Made by a program: the position numbers and the translations under genes
Shown: in pieces, positions 24,006-32,991 of the stretch
Numbering within the stretch: the first letter of the stretch is position 1
Layout of the letters: each line of letters opens with the position of its first letter
The notes under the pieces: model-generated
Told to the model about the DNA's origin: nothing
Databases searched by the model: none
What the model saw: only the letters and a program-made list of their open reading frames with translations
Assembly (NCBI GenBank): GCA_004014935.1
Contig: CP025325.1
Location: 1,674,001 to 1,738,000 of the forward strand
Direction: 5' to 3'
Source of the DNA: Saccharomycopsis malanga
Taxonomy: Eukaryota; Ascomycota; Saccharomycetes; Ascoideales; Saccharomycopsidaceae
Length of the DNA stretch: 64,000 bases

Positions 24006-27000
24006 TTAATCATCTTTGGAAGCAACGTCTTCGACACTTGGACAGGTACACAACAAGTTCATGTCACCGTAAGTGTCGTCAACTCTGCAAACAGTTGGCC
24101 AGGACTTTGCCAATTTCAAGTGAGGAAGTGGGAAAGCAGCTTGTTCTCTGGTGTAACCTCTTTGATCCCAATCTCTGGAACTAATTAAATCTTCCAAACT
24201 GTGAGGCGAATTGTGAAGGACCTCTCCCAAAGGTTGACCGGCAATTTTAGCATCAATTTCTTTTCTGATGCTGATCAAAGAGTCCACGAAGCGGTCGAGT
24301 TCTGCCAAGTTTTCAGATTCAGTAGGTTCAACCATCAAGGTGTTCGCAACTGGGAAAGACATTGTAGGGCCATGGAAGCCGTAATCTTGAAGTCTTTTAG
24401 CGACATCGATGGCTTCAACGCCTTGGGCTTTCAATTTACGCAAGTCGACTATGAATTCATGGCCACAATGTTTCAAGCCAGACTTTCCAATAAACATGAT
24501 TTCGTAATATGGCTCAAGCCTTTTCATCATGTAGTTCGCGTTCAACATGGCAATTACAGAAGAATATGGCAATCCTTTAGCGCCCATCAATTTGATGTAA
24601 GCATAGGAAATTGGCAAGATGGAAGCAGAACCATAAGGTGCAGAGCTCACAGCGTGGATTCCCTTTTGTTTCTGGTCTTCAGTTTTGGCACCATTTGTTT
24701 CTATAATGGTATGGCTAGGTAAGAAATCAACAAGATGCTCTTTGACACAGATTGGACCAACACCAGGGCCACCGCCACCATGAGGAATGGAGAATGTTTT
24801 ATGTAAGTTCAAATGGCACACATCAGCACCAAGATCACCAGGAGATGTCAATCCAACCTGGGCATTCATATTAGCACCATCCAAGTACACCTGGCCTCCA
24901 TACTTATGGACAATGTCAATGGCATCTCTGACGCCCGGCTCAAACAAGCCGTAAGTGGATGGATAAGTGATCATAACAGCTGCCAAGGTATCGGCATGTT
25001 TCTTAGCCTTGGCCTCCAAGTCCTGAAGGTTCAACGAGCCGTCATCGTTACATTTCACAGCAACAACTTTGAGACCGGCCATAGTAGCAGAGGCTGGGTT
25101 GGTACCATGAGCACTTACAGGAATCAAACAAATGTTTCTATTCTGCTGGCCAATGCTGGCCAAGTAAGATTTGATGACAGTTAAACCAGTGTATTCTCCC
25201 TGAGCACCGGAATTAGGCATCAAGGTAGTGTCGGCAAAACCAGTGATGTCTGCCAAATCTTTTCTTAGTTCTGTGATCAACTGTTCGTATCCCTTGGCCT
25301 GATTAGGAGGAACAAAAGGGTGAACATTAGCAAACTCTGGCCATGATACTGGAATCATTTCAACAGCAGAGTTGAGTTTCATGGTACAAGAACCCAATGT
25401 GATCATAGAATCAGCTAACGACAAGTCTTTGTTCTGTAAAAAGTGCAAGTATCTCATCATTGAGGTTTCGGAATGGTGTTTGTTAAAGACAGGATTGGTC
25501 AAGTATGGGGTTTCCTGTTCATTTCTGGCAAGTTGGGAGTCAATATGAGACAACTTGTTGTCATCATGCTGAGAAAAGTATTTTGAAGAGAGATCTTCTA
25601 CAGAAATGGTTTGGTGGCCATTGAACAATTCAATCAATTTGGCCAAATCGCTTTCGTTGACAGTTTCATCAAGAGACAACGAAACAGTTGAATCATCCAC
25701 CTTGAACAAATTGATTTGATACTTGGAAACAGCCATTTCCAAGAATTTGTCAGAATTAGCATTGGCCAAGTGTACAGTCAAGGTGTCGAACCAGTTCTTG
25801 TTAACAAGTTTATGTTGGGAATTGTTCTCAATACTTTCAGCTAGAATGCTAGTGTAAGCATAAACACGCTGAGCGATCTTTTTCAAACCTTTTGGACCAT
25901 GGTACACAGCATAGTTGGCAGCCATGTTTGCTAAAAGAGCTTGGGCAGTACATATGTTGGATGTGGCCTTTTCACGTTTGATATGTTGCTCTCTGGTTTG
26001 TAAGGCAAGTCTAAATGCCTGGTTTCCAAGACGGTCTTTGCTAACACCAACAATTCTGCCTGGAATCTTTCTATTAAGAGCATCAATGACAGACAAGAAA
26101 CCAGCATGTGGACCACCGTAGCCCAAAGGAACACCGAATCTTTGGGCAGAACCCAAAGCAATGTCGGCACCAAAAGTAGAAGGGGGTTTGATCAACGTCA
26201 AGGCAAGCAAATCGGTGGCTACAGCAAGTAAACCTTTTTCAGCGTGGATAAGATCACTGAGTTGTTGCAAATGTGGATACATTTCGCCATTGGAAGCAGG
26301 GTATTGCACTAGAATACCACATGCTGACTTGAGAGAGTCCTTAATTGAACCAATATTGTCAGGAGACAAGTCGACAATCTTCAACTCAATATTCAAAGTG
26401 GCCGCTCTGGATCTCAACACATCGATGGTCTGAGGATGCACATTTGCATCCACAATATAAGCAGGTCTCTTTTTCTTGGTATAGTTAAACGACAAAATCA
26501 TGGCCTCGGCAGCCGCAGTTCCCTCATCCAAAAGCGAGGCGTTGGCAACAGGCAAGCCAGTAAGATCAGCGATGACAGTCTGGAAGTTGAGCAACGACTC
26601 CAACCGGCCCTGCGAGATTTCAGGCTGGTAAGGCGTGTAAGAGGTGTACCATTCTGGGCTTTCAAAGAGGTTTCTTTGGATCACAGGAGGCACAATTGTG
26701 TTGTAATAACCTTTACCAATGAATGATTTAAAAAGTTTGTTTTTAGCACCAATGGATTTTAAATGGTCAAGAAGCTGTGACTCGCTGAATCCTTCTTGAG
26801 GCTCGACTTTCAAAGGTCTTTTGACAAGAATATTTGCAGGCACAACGGCCTCAACAAAATCTTGTAAATCCTTGTAGCCCAATGTAGTCAACTGGTGGGA
26901 AATTTCCTTTTCATTGGGACCTAAATGACGACGTTGAAATGTGTCCAATGGTTTCAAACTAGTAAGTGACTCGCGAGAGTTGTAGATTGCACCAAAGTTC

Positions 27001-27140
27001 TCAGACGAGATGTCAGCAGTGGAATTGTATCTGACTCCTTTGATGACTGATGACAAAGCAATGGTAGATCTGATTTGAACAGCTCTTTTCAAAATCATAC
27101 CAGCCCGGGTGGACATTCTGAGGGGATTGGCTCTCAACAT
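24006..27140 (-). CDS. GCV2: Glycine decarboxylase P protein (mitochondrial)
   Basis: 1044 aa (S. cerevisiae 1034). The PLP-dependent P protein decarboxylates glycine in the glycine cleavage complex of the mitochondrial matrix. The N terminus is rich in Arg, Ser and hydrophobics and lacks acidic residues for about 45 residues, a typical presequence. [11 protein letters not shown], a P-protein signature, follows. The PLP lysine is in [17 protein letters not shown] at about residue 778. Both homologous halves of the yeast/bacterial long form are present. It is divergent from the Rsa1-like gene across 354 bp. Confidence 0.96.
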   Translation of the reverse strand: MLRANPLRMSTRAGMILKRAVQIRSTIALSSVIKGVRYNSTADISSENFGAIYNSRESLTSLKPLDTFQRRHLGPNEKEISHQLTTLGYKDLQDFVEAVVPANILVKRPLKVEPQEGFSESQLLDHLKSIGAKNKLFKSFIGKGYYNTIVPPVIQRNLFESPEWYTSYTPYQPEISQGRLESLLNFQTVIADLTGLPVANASLLDEGTAAAEAMILSFNYTKKKRPAYIVDANVHPQTIDVLRSRAATLNIELKIVDLSPDNIGSIKDSLKSACGILVQYPASNGEMYPHLQQLSDLIHAEKGLLAVATDLLALTLIKPPSTFGADIALGSAQRFGVPLGYGGPHAGFLSVIDALNRKIPGRIVGVSKDRLGNQAFRLALQTREQHIKREKATSNICTAQALLANMAANYAVYHGPKGLKKIAQRVYAYTSILAESIENNSQHKLVNKNWFDTLTVHLANANSDKFLEMAVSKYQINLFKVDDSTVSLSLDETVNESDLAKLIELFNGHQTISVEDLSSKYFSQHDDNKLSHIDSQLARNEQETPYLTNPVFNKHHSETSMMRYLHFLQNKDLSLADSMITLGSCTMKLNSAVEMIPVSWPEFANVHPFVPPNQAKGYEQLITELRKDLADITGFADTTLMPNSGAQGEYTGLTVIKSYLASIGQQNRNICLIPVSAHGTNPASATMAGLKVVAVKCNDDGSLNLQDLEAKAKKHADTLAAVMITYPSTYGLFEPGVRDAIDIVHKYGGQVYLDGANMNAQVGLTSPGDLGADVCHLNLHKTFSIPHGGGGPGVGPICVKEHLVDFLPSHTIIETNGAKTEDQKQKGIHAVSSAPYGSASILPISYAYIKLMGAKGLPYSSVIAMLNANYMMKRLEPYYEIMFIGKSGLKHCGHEFIVDLRKLKAQGVEAIDVAKRLQDYGFHGPTMSFPVANTLMVEPTESENLAELDRFVDSLISIRKEIDAKIAGQPLGEVLHNSPHSLEDLISSRDWDQRGYTREQAAFPLPHLKLAKSWPTVCRVDDTYGDMNLLCTCPSVEDVASKDD

Positions 27141-27494
27141 GACAGCCTGATTTCCAGCAAGATCTCAACAAAATATAACAAGTGTTAATAAGGCTAAAAT
27201 AACAGGCAAAAGAAGCAGAAATAAACAAAAAAAACCCAGACAGTCCTAAAATGGAAAATTTTTTCTGAAATTTAAGTGGAAAACTGCTGATACATTTGAA
27301 AATGCTGGTGGTGTGTATTACGATGCTAGTGGTGGAGATAGTACAAGCACATCGCAGCTGTCCCGAGTCAAAAAATACGGAAAAGCATTCAACTAAGGTT
27401 TGACTCGGGTCAGAAGGCGAATGAAAATATTCCTTTTGGGTAGATTTTCAAGTCTTTTAGCGGAGGAACGGCTGTCTATGGCCACAATAAAAAA
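27141..27494. promoter_or_regulatory. Divergent promoter with an 11-bp inverted repeat
   Basis: Shared by GCV2 (minus) and the Rsa1-like gene (plus). CCCGAGTCAAA (27362-27372) and TTTGACTCGGG (27399-27409) are a perfect inverted pair with a 26-bp spacer. Each arm contains GAGTCA/TGACTC, the core of a Gcn4-type site, which would fit amino-acid control of GCV2. Binding is inferred only. Confidence 0.5.
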
Positions 27495-28313
27495 ATGAGC
27501 CGCAAGCGGAGCTTAGGACAGTTGTACGATCACAGTGGGGGTGTTGAAGTTAATGGGAAACAGCACAAGGTTGATGATGAGTCAGGCTTGAATATTGATG
27601 AGCTTCCCACACATTTGCCCAATAAAGGAGGGGCCCAAAATGGTGGGCTAATCACTAATGAATCAATCCCTAATAGTTTGAATGATGGACCGTACAGTTC
27701 AAATGGTTCACTTCAAATTAACAATTCATCGAACAATCCAAATGATAATTTAACTTGTAAATCTAATGCTAAGAAAGCACCTGTGCCAGTTTTTGGTACC
27801 AACATTTTCCTAGAAACTCCTGAAGATATCCAACAATGGATTGAGGAAAGAAAAAAAAACTATCCAACCAATAAGCGAGTCTCGGAGAAACAGAAACAAC
27901 AGCAAAATATCCCCAAACCATTGCCAACAAAGAAACCAACGCCTTTATGTCGGTTTGTCCGTAATAACAAAACCTGTCGAATGGGTGACAATTGCAAATT
28001 TTCTCATGATGTTAGTTCTGTATCAAAACAACCTAATAAAAACAAAAGCACAAAATCTCTAGTTCCTCCAAAAGCTCCAACACCAAACGGTAGCATCAAA
28101 CAAGTATTTGGAGTACTGACTTATATTCCCCACCGGTTCAACAATGAATTCCATCTCAACGTGTCTCGCGAGAAACATGGTTTTGCCAGCAGGCTTAACA
28201 ACCGTGAACAGACAAGGTTGCATGAAGCTATAGTCGAGTTTGCCCAGGACCTGGCGCGTTGTGGACTTATTGCCACTGGCGAAGAACTTGTTGAAAAGTT
28301 GTTTGACAAATGA
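27495..28313 (+). CDS. RSA1: NUFIP1/Rsa1-family snoRNP assembly protein with CCCH finger
   Basis: 272 aa. The first two fifths are low-complexity and Asn/Ser-rich. A NUFIP1-type motif lies at about residues 95-126 (FLETPEDIQQWIEERKKNYP); in Rsa1 and human NUFIP1 this segment binds Snu13/15.5K during box C/D snoRNP assembly. A CCCH zinc finger with C-x8-C-x5-C-x3-H spacing follows at about 152-172 (CRFVRNNKTCRMGDNCKFSH). The Lys-rich region between them is probably disordered. The C-terminal helices (about 225-272) are conserved-looking but unassigned. The CCCH finger is not in S. cerevisiae Rsa1 as I recall it, so orthology is likely but not certain. U3, a potential client RNA, is encoded in the same window. 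Confidence 0.7.
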   Translation: MSRKRSLGQLYDHSGGVEVNGKQHKVDDESGLNIDELPTHLPNKGGAQNGGLITNESIPNSLNDGPYSSNGSLQINNSSNNPNDNLTCKSNAKKAPVPVFGTNIFLETPEDIQQWIEERKKNYPTNKRVSEKQKQQQNIPKPLPTKKPTPLCRFVRNNKTCRMGDNCKFSHDVSSVSKQPNKNKSTKSLVPPKAPTPNGSIKQVFGVLTYIPHRFNNEFHLNVSREKHGFASRLNNREQTRLHEAIVEFAQDLARCGLIATGEELVEKLFDK

Positions 28314-28978
28314 AGAAAGTTTTAAAACCTTGTTATGATGAAGTTTTGCATGATAAAATATGTCGATAGTGGAGTATGTGTTTATGACGTTTATAAATAA
28401 TCATTGACTCTTTTTGGGAGGTAGAAATGTGTTTAAAGACAAAAGTGGAGAAAAACTCGAAAGATTGATATGTTGAACTATTATAGGCCGAGTCAATCTG
28501 AATATAAGCCTACGAGTCTAGTAAATACAAAATAATCTTTTATTATGAAAATAGCATCATAAAAAGTATGTAGGGTGATAATTCATTCGCACCTAGTATG
28601 TAGTGACTCAGTAATCAAGTTATAACAATTAGTTTTTGGTGGTATAATCCAGAATTATTGCCTTTGAGGTTAAATATAGAAGGAAAACATGCTTAAAGAG
28701 GTTTCTGTAATCTGAGGACAAGTATTCAAAACTCATATAAAATAAGTATCAGATTGTCAAATTGTGTTAAGAAATATAGCGAAATAAAATGTATATTGTA
28801 TTGCCAACCGTTCAAGATCAAAATAAAAGAAGAGACAAGAAAATGTAAAAAAAATCATTTAGAGTCTAGATATTCAATATTACTAGCAACACATCAACCT
28901 TTATACATGTTCCCCGAGAGTAAAGCATCAACATGAATACCAAAAATGGCTAAAAATCCAGCACCAATTTAACACCAG
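28314..28978. other. Convergent intergenic region, RSA1-like to NCE103
   Basis: 665 bp between convergent genes, AT-rich. A 60-codon frame at 28754-28936 has no recognisable features. I see nothing else. Confidence 0.4.
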
Positions 28979-29614
28979 TTAAATATCCACCAATTCTAAT
29001 AATCCGCTGTCAACGTTATAAAGTAACCCATAAACATGTAGACTACCTTCGTGTATAGCGGCCTTTACATTTTGATTACAATTTACCAAGTAATCTATCT
29101 GGCGCTTTATGTTATACTTAACCAAGACTCTATTTTTCTCTGCTGGTGTTTTCAACTTATCCAACTCTTCCTGATGTTCGAATCTCAAATCTATGACAGG
29201 CTTCAACCAACTGATTAATTCCCGTGGCACACCCGAGTTTTCGTTGTAATAGTTGTCTCTGTCAGTCACACGCAAACAGGCGTTGACTCCACCGCAATCT
29301 GTATGCCCTACAACTAGAATCTTTTTAACTTTCAAAGTAGATACAGAAAACTTTAAGACAGCTTGTGGGGCAGTGTCAGAATGATGGTTTGCAAGATTGG
29401 CGATGTTGCGGTGGGTAAATACTTCTCCTGGTTGTAGATTCAACAATGAGTGCTCTGAGCACCTTGAATCCGAGCATCCAATCCAAAGAGTATGCGGCTT
29501 TTGTCCTACAGCATTGGAACTGAAAATGTCTGAGTTAACAGTTTTTGCCCATTCCCGATTTGCTTGGAGTATGTCGTCAATAGTGCTTTCTGATGATAAA
29601 CCGAAGAGTGGCAT
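28979..29614 (-). CDS. NCE103: Beta-carbonic anhydrase
   Basis: 211 aa (S. cerevisiae 221). It interconverts CO2 and bicarbonate, supplying bicarbonate for carboxylation reactions in air. The zinc ligands are C47, H104 and C107, and the Asp/Arg dyad is D49-R51 in CSDSR; VVGHTDCGG is intact. No signal peptide or presequence is evident, so it is probably cytosolic. It is divergent from YTM1 across 1.2 kb. In Candida this enzyme is CO2-regulated through a bZIP factor; I did not find a full TGACGTCA site upstream. Confidence 0.94.
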   Translation of the reverse strand: MPLFGLSSESTIDDILQANREWAKTVNSDIFSSNAVGQKPHTLWIGCSDSRCSEHSLLNLQPGEVFTHRNIANLANHHSDTAPQAVLKFSVSTLKVKKILVVGHTDCGGVNACLRVTDRDNYYNENSGVPRELISWLKPVIDLRFEHQEELDKLKTPAEKNRVLVKYNIKRQIDYLVNCNQNVKAAIHEGSLHVYGLLYNVDSGLLELVDI

Positions 29615-30838
29615 TGCTATCTATCTATTTTGATAACTTAATTAGCTATTTAAGATTTAAACAGATTTATTAAGAATTCTTGCCTCTTTTATGTTGACTG
29701 CCTAAAGTTTCATTGAATGACCGTTTTTGCCATATGATAAGGGTTTTCTGGTTCATATGCAAGAATTGACAAGCGGCTTTTGACCGCCAAAACTAGTGTT
29801 GTGATTTTCAATTGAACAAAGGTAAAAAGTGGATGACTTTAGTAAATTTATTGTATTAACTGAGTATCTGAAAACTTCTGAGATGGAAAAGATGAATCAG
29901 CCAGGTTTATATAACTTCGTTTCGGTTGCTGCATGATGTCAAGAACAAGCGTCAACATGCAGAATCTTGCAGGGACCCTTCAATTCCATTAAAATTGACT
30001 ATATATTGCCTATGGTATTAAGTAAAGTTTGTGCTGCAATTCTTTGAATAATTTGTTCTTTTATGTATGTAATTGAAAGCTGAGTTAAGTTTCTGAAGTT
30101 CGATGATGAAAATATTTAGTTTGTATTAAATTTTGTGATTAGATTGACATGAACTCATGAAGCTTAGCTTTCAATAGTTGAGAAAAATAAGAAAAATTAA
30201 ACAAAACAAAACAGAACAAAAAAGTGAAAGGCGAGTTCCTATTGTAGCGTCAATAATATTATGATAAATGAAGTAAAGAAAACATGCGGTAAGTCATATA
30301 TTTTCTTTCAAATTAATATTGACAACTATTCACTCATTAGTGAATTGACCATCCTGAACAGTTTCTATTTCATTGTTTAGAGTTTTATAAGCATAGAACA
30401 TATATTCAAATTTATGGGGCAGCACTGGGTAGAAAAGAGCTTTTCAGATGAAAAAGAATGGTTATAAAAAGATAATTGCATTCGTATCACTTAACAGCGC
30501 ACTACCTATTGTAAAGGTGAAAAATCAATTTTTAATGCCTCACACATACACACAAGCCTATGAGAGCCCTTTAACTTGAATTTATTACAATAATCATAAT
30601 TTTTCCATTATCTTAGTCAACTTCCTCTACTATCACTACATATATTTCAACAGATAACTAGAATCTTCACTTATATGAACACCCCCAAAGTGCGAATATT
30701 TCCCGAAGAAGAACATACACCCTCTGATGAGCTTGAAAAAAAATTTTTTTTTTAAATATATTTTTCACTATATAGAATTATAAGATATAGTGCTATATAG
30801 GAGTATAATAGGTCCAATAAACCATAGAAACAGCCACA
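29615..30838. promoter_or_regulatory. Divergent intergenic region, NCE103 / YTM1
   Basis: About 1.2 kb, AT-rich. A 26-codon ORF (30675-30755, beginning MNTPKVRIFPEEEH) lies 160 bp before YTM1 and reads like coding sequence, but it ends in an oligo-T tract; it may be an upstream ORF or chance. No RNA gene or SINE copy was recognised. Confidence 0.35.
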
Positions 30839-32269
30839 ATGAGTGAGGAATCTTTTGACAAATCGCAGGTGAAGATAAAGCTTTATACCAAGGAGCAGGA
30901 CGAATCCTTACAAGTTGCGGACACTGCATTATATGTTCCAGTATCATTGAAGAGATATGGTCTTTCTGAGATTGTGAACTATTTGCTTGTTCAGCAGCAG
31001 AAGAGAAGCGAAGATGAAAAGCCAATTCCATTTGACTTTTTAATTAATGACACGCTTTTAAACACCAACTTGGAAACGTATTTGACGAGTAATGGGTTGT
31101 CAAATGAAGTGCTTTTAACGTTGGAGTATAAGAAATCCGTCTTGCCTCCAATGTTTATGTCTTCATTCGATAATGACGACTGGATATCTGCTATCAGTAT
31201 AGTCAAGGATGAAAACATACTTAGAGGAAACCAGTATGAGCCACGTATTTTGACTGGCTCGTATGATGGTGTGGTTCGTACTTGGGACATGAGTGGTAAG
31301 ATCCAGAAGCAATTAAGTGGGCATTCTGCTGCGGTCCGAGCAGTCAACTGGATTTCCGAAACCAGAATGGTTACTGCTGGTAATGACAGACAGGTGAGAT
31401 TGTGGAAAGTAAGAAATAATGCTGGCCAAGATGATAGTGATGGAGAAAACATGGACGAGGATGACGACGAAGACAAACCAGAAGAAGGTAAAACTGTAGC
31501 TATCTTAGAAGGTCATAAGGCCCCAGTGGTAGGCTTGGATGTCAGTTTGAAAGAAAATAGAATATTGTCTGCATCTTACGATAACAATGTAGCCATATGG
31601 TCAACCAATCAAAAAGACATGCAACCAATAACTCTTGAGCACGACCGTCTTGCGAATAATTTGACATCGACTGCTGCTAGAAAAAGAAGAAAGCTCGCAC
31701 ATGCTGACGAATCCATTAAAAGAAGATCACCATTGGTGCTTCTAGAATCTCATCGTCAACCAGTAGAGGCCGCAGTATTCAAGAAGTCCGATCCTACTGT
31801 CGGTTATTCTGTTTCTCAGGATCATTCTATCAAAACTTGGGACTTGGTCACCGGAAGAAATGTAAACACATCCACTACAGGCTACTCATTGTTGTCACTT
31901 CTCGAACTTCCGCGTCTTAACTTGCTTGCCGCAGGCTCATCCGCAAGACATATCATATTACACGACCCTCGTGTCGATGCCGCACAGAATATTGTTTCCA
32001 AACAGTTGGTTGGCCATAAGAATTTTGTTGTTGATTTGGCAAAGGACCCAGTCAACGAATATGTGTTTGCCAGTGCGTCCCATGATGGTACTGTCAAAGT
32101 CTGGGACGTTCGTTCAGACAAAAGTATTTATTCTTTGACCAACGAAAACGGCCAAACTAAATCAGACGGTAAGGTCTTGGCTGTCGATTGGCACCAGCAG
32201 GTGGGAATTGTCAGTGGTGGAGAGGATAAAAAAATACAGATCAACAAGGGTGATGGGATTGCAAAGTAA
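30839..32269 (+). CDS. YTM1: Ribosome biogenesis WD40 protein Ytm1 (WDR12)
   Basis: 476 aa (S. cerevisiae 460). Ytm1 forms the Nop7-Erb1-Ytm1 (PeBoW) subcomplex for 60S maturation in the nucleolus and is removed by the AAA-ATPase Rea1. The N-terminal NLE/MIDAS-interacting domain is at about residues 8-80 (VKIKLYTKEQ, then IPFDFLINDTLL). A WD40 propeller follows (LTGSYDGVVRTWD, SASYDNNVAIWS, SASHDGTVKVWDVR), with an acidic insert at about 200-215 between blades. The C terminus shows the GGEDKKIQI motif typical of Ytm1. Confidence 0.95.
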   Translation: MSEESFDKSQVKIKLYTKEQDESLQVADTALYVPVSLKRYGLSEIVNYLLVQQQKRSEDEKPIPFDFLINDTLLNTNLETYLTSNGLSNEVLLTLEYKKSVLPPMFMSSFDNDDWISAISIVKDENILRGNQYEPRILTGSYDGVVRTWDMSGKIQKQLSGHSAAVRAVNWISETRMVTAGNDRQVRLWKVRNNAGQDDSDGENMDEDDDEDKPEEGKTVAILEGHKAPVVGLDVSLKENRILSASYDNNVAIWSTNQKDMQPITLEHDRLANNLTSTAARKRRKLAHADESIKRRSPLVLLESHRQPVEAAVFKKSDPTVGYSVSQDHSIKTWDLVTGRNVNTSTTGYSLLSLLELPRLNLLAAGSSARHIILHDPRVDAAQNIVSKQLVGHKNFVVDLAKDPVNEYVFASASHDGTVKVWDVRSDKSIYSLTNENGQTKSDGKVLAVDWHQQVGIVSGGEDKKIQINKGDGIAK

Positions 32270-32991
32270 TGCTAGATAATAAATGTTTCTAATAGTTATA
32301 GGAGTTGTAGTTTTGGTAGCTGCAGAGGTTGTAGTGAATGGGAAGGTGTTAATATAGTGTAAATAGCTACACTTTAGGGATAATGGGAATGATTGGTTTC
32401 TGATGTTTGAACTTGTTAGTTATAATTAAAGAATCACTGTTTTCAAACATATTCGAAAGACTACTTATAATAAATGCTGTTATGATGATTAATTGATAAA
32501 TGATGAACTTATTTGATGAATACGAGTCTAACTGAACGTGGTTTCCACAGGCAATTGCAACTGTCTGAAATACGACCTAGACAAATATCTAGTGCTTACT
32601 TTACAATCCATCGGGTGTTCAGAAAAGACAGCGAGAAGTTTACAATGACTGGGACATACTTGGGTTTTTTCCACTGGGTTTTACCAAGTCCCATTAAACA
32701 TAGCGCGTACATACGGAACTGATATGTGCTGGGCTCGAAAGATAAGACTATTTTTGTTATTATTATAATAACGCCTAAAAAAACTTATAAACCGGTAAAA
32801 CATCATATATCATATACTAACAATCATAAGAATCAACCCACGTGACTGTTTTTATTATGAAGAAGAGAAAAAAAAAGCGAAAAAAGGGAAGCGCCTATAT
32901 AAACAAATCGCGTAATATATCAACTATATAAGAGGTCTTTAATCAACGATTTGCATCAGAGTTGATAGAGGCAAGTAGTGGTTGAAAAAAA
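32270..32991. other. Intergenic region, YTM1 to RSC gene, with SINE fragment
   Basis: 722 bp holding a 5'-truncated SINE (32531-32766). Downstream is a Cbf1-type site CACGTGAC at 32839-32846, about 150 bp before the RSC gene, and a purine-rich stretch at about 32860-32890. Confidence 0.45.
32531..32766 (+). mobile_element. SINE copy 2, 5'-truncated
   Basis: It lacks the tRNA-like head and starts near CTGAACGTG. It keeps the body core (CAACTGTCTGAAATACGACC, a degraded hairpin CTAGAC...ATCTAG), TTTTACCAAGTCCCATTA, ACTGATATGTGCTGGGCTCG and a T/A-rich tail. No clear target-site duplication was found. Confidence 0.75.
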
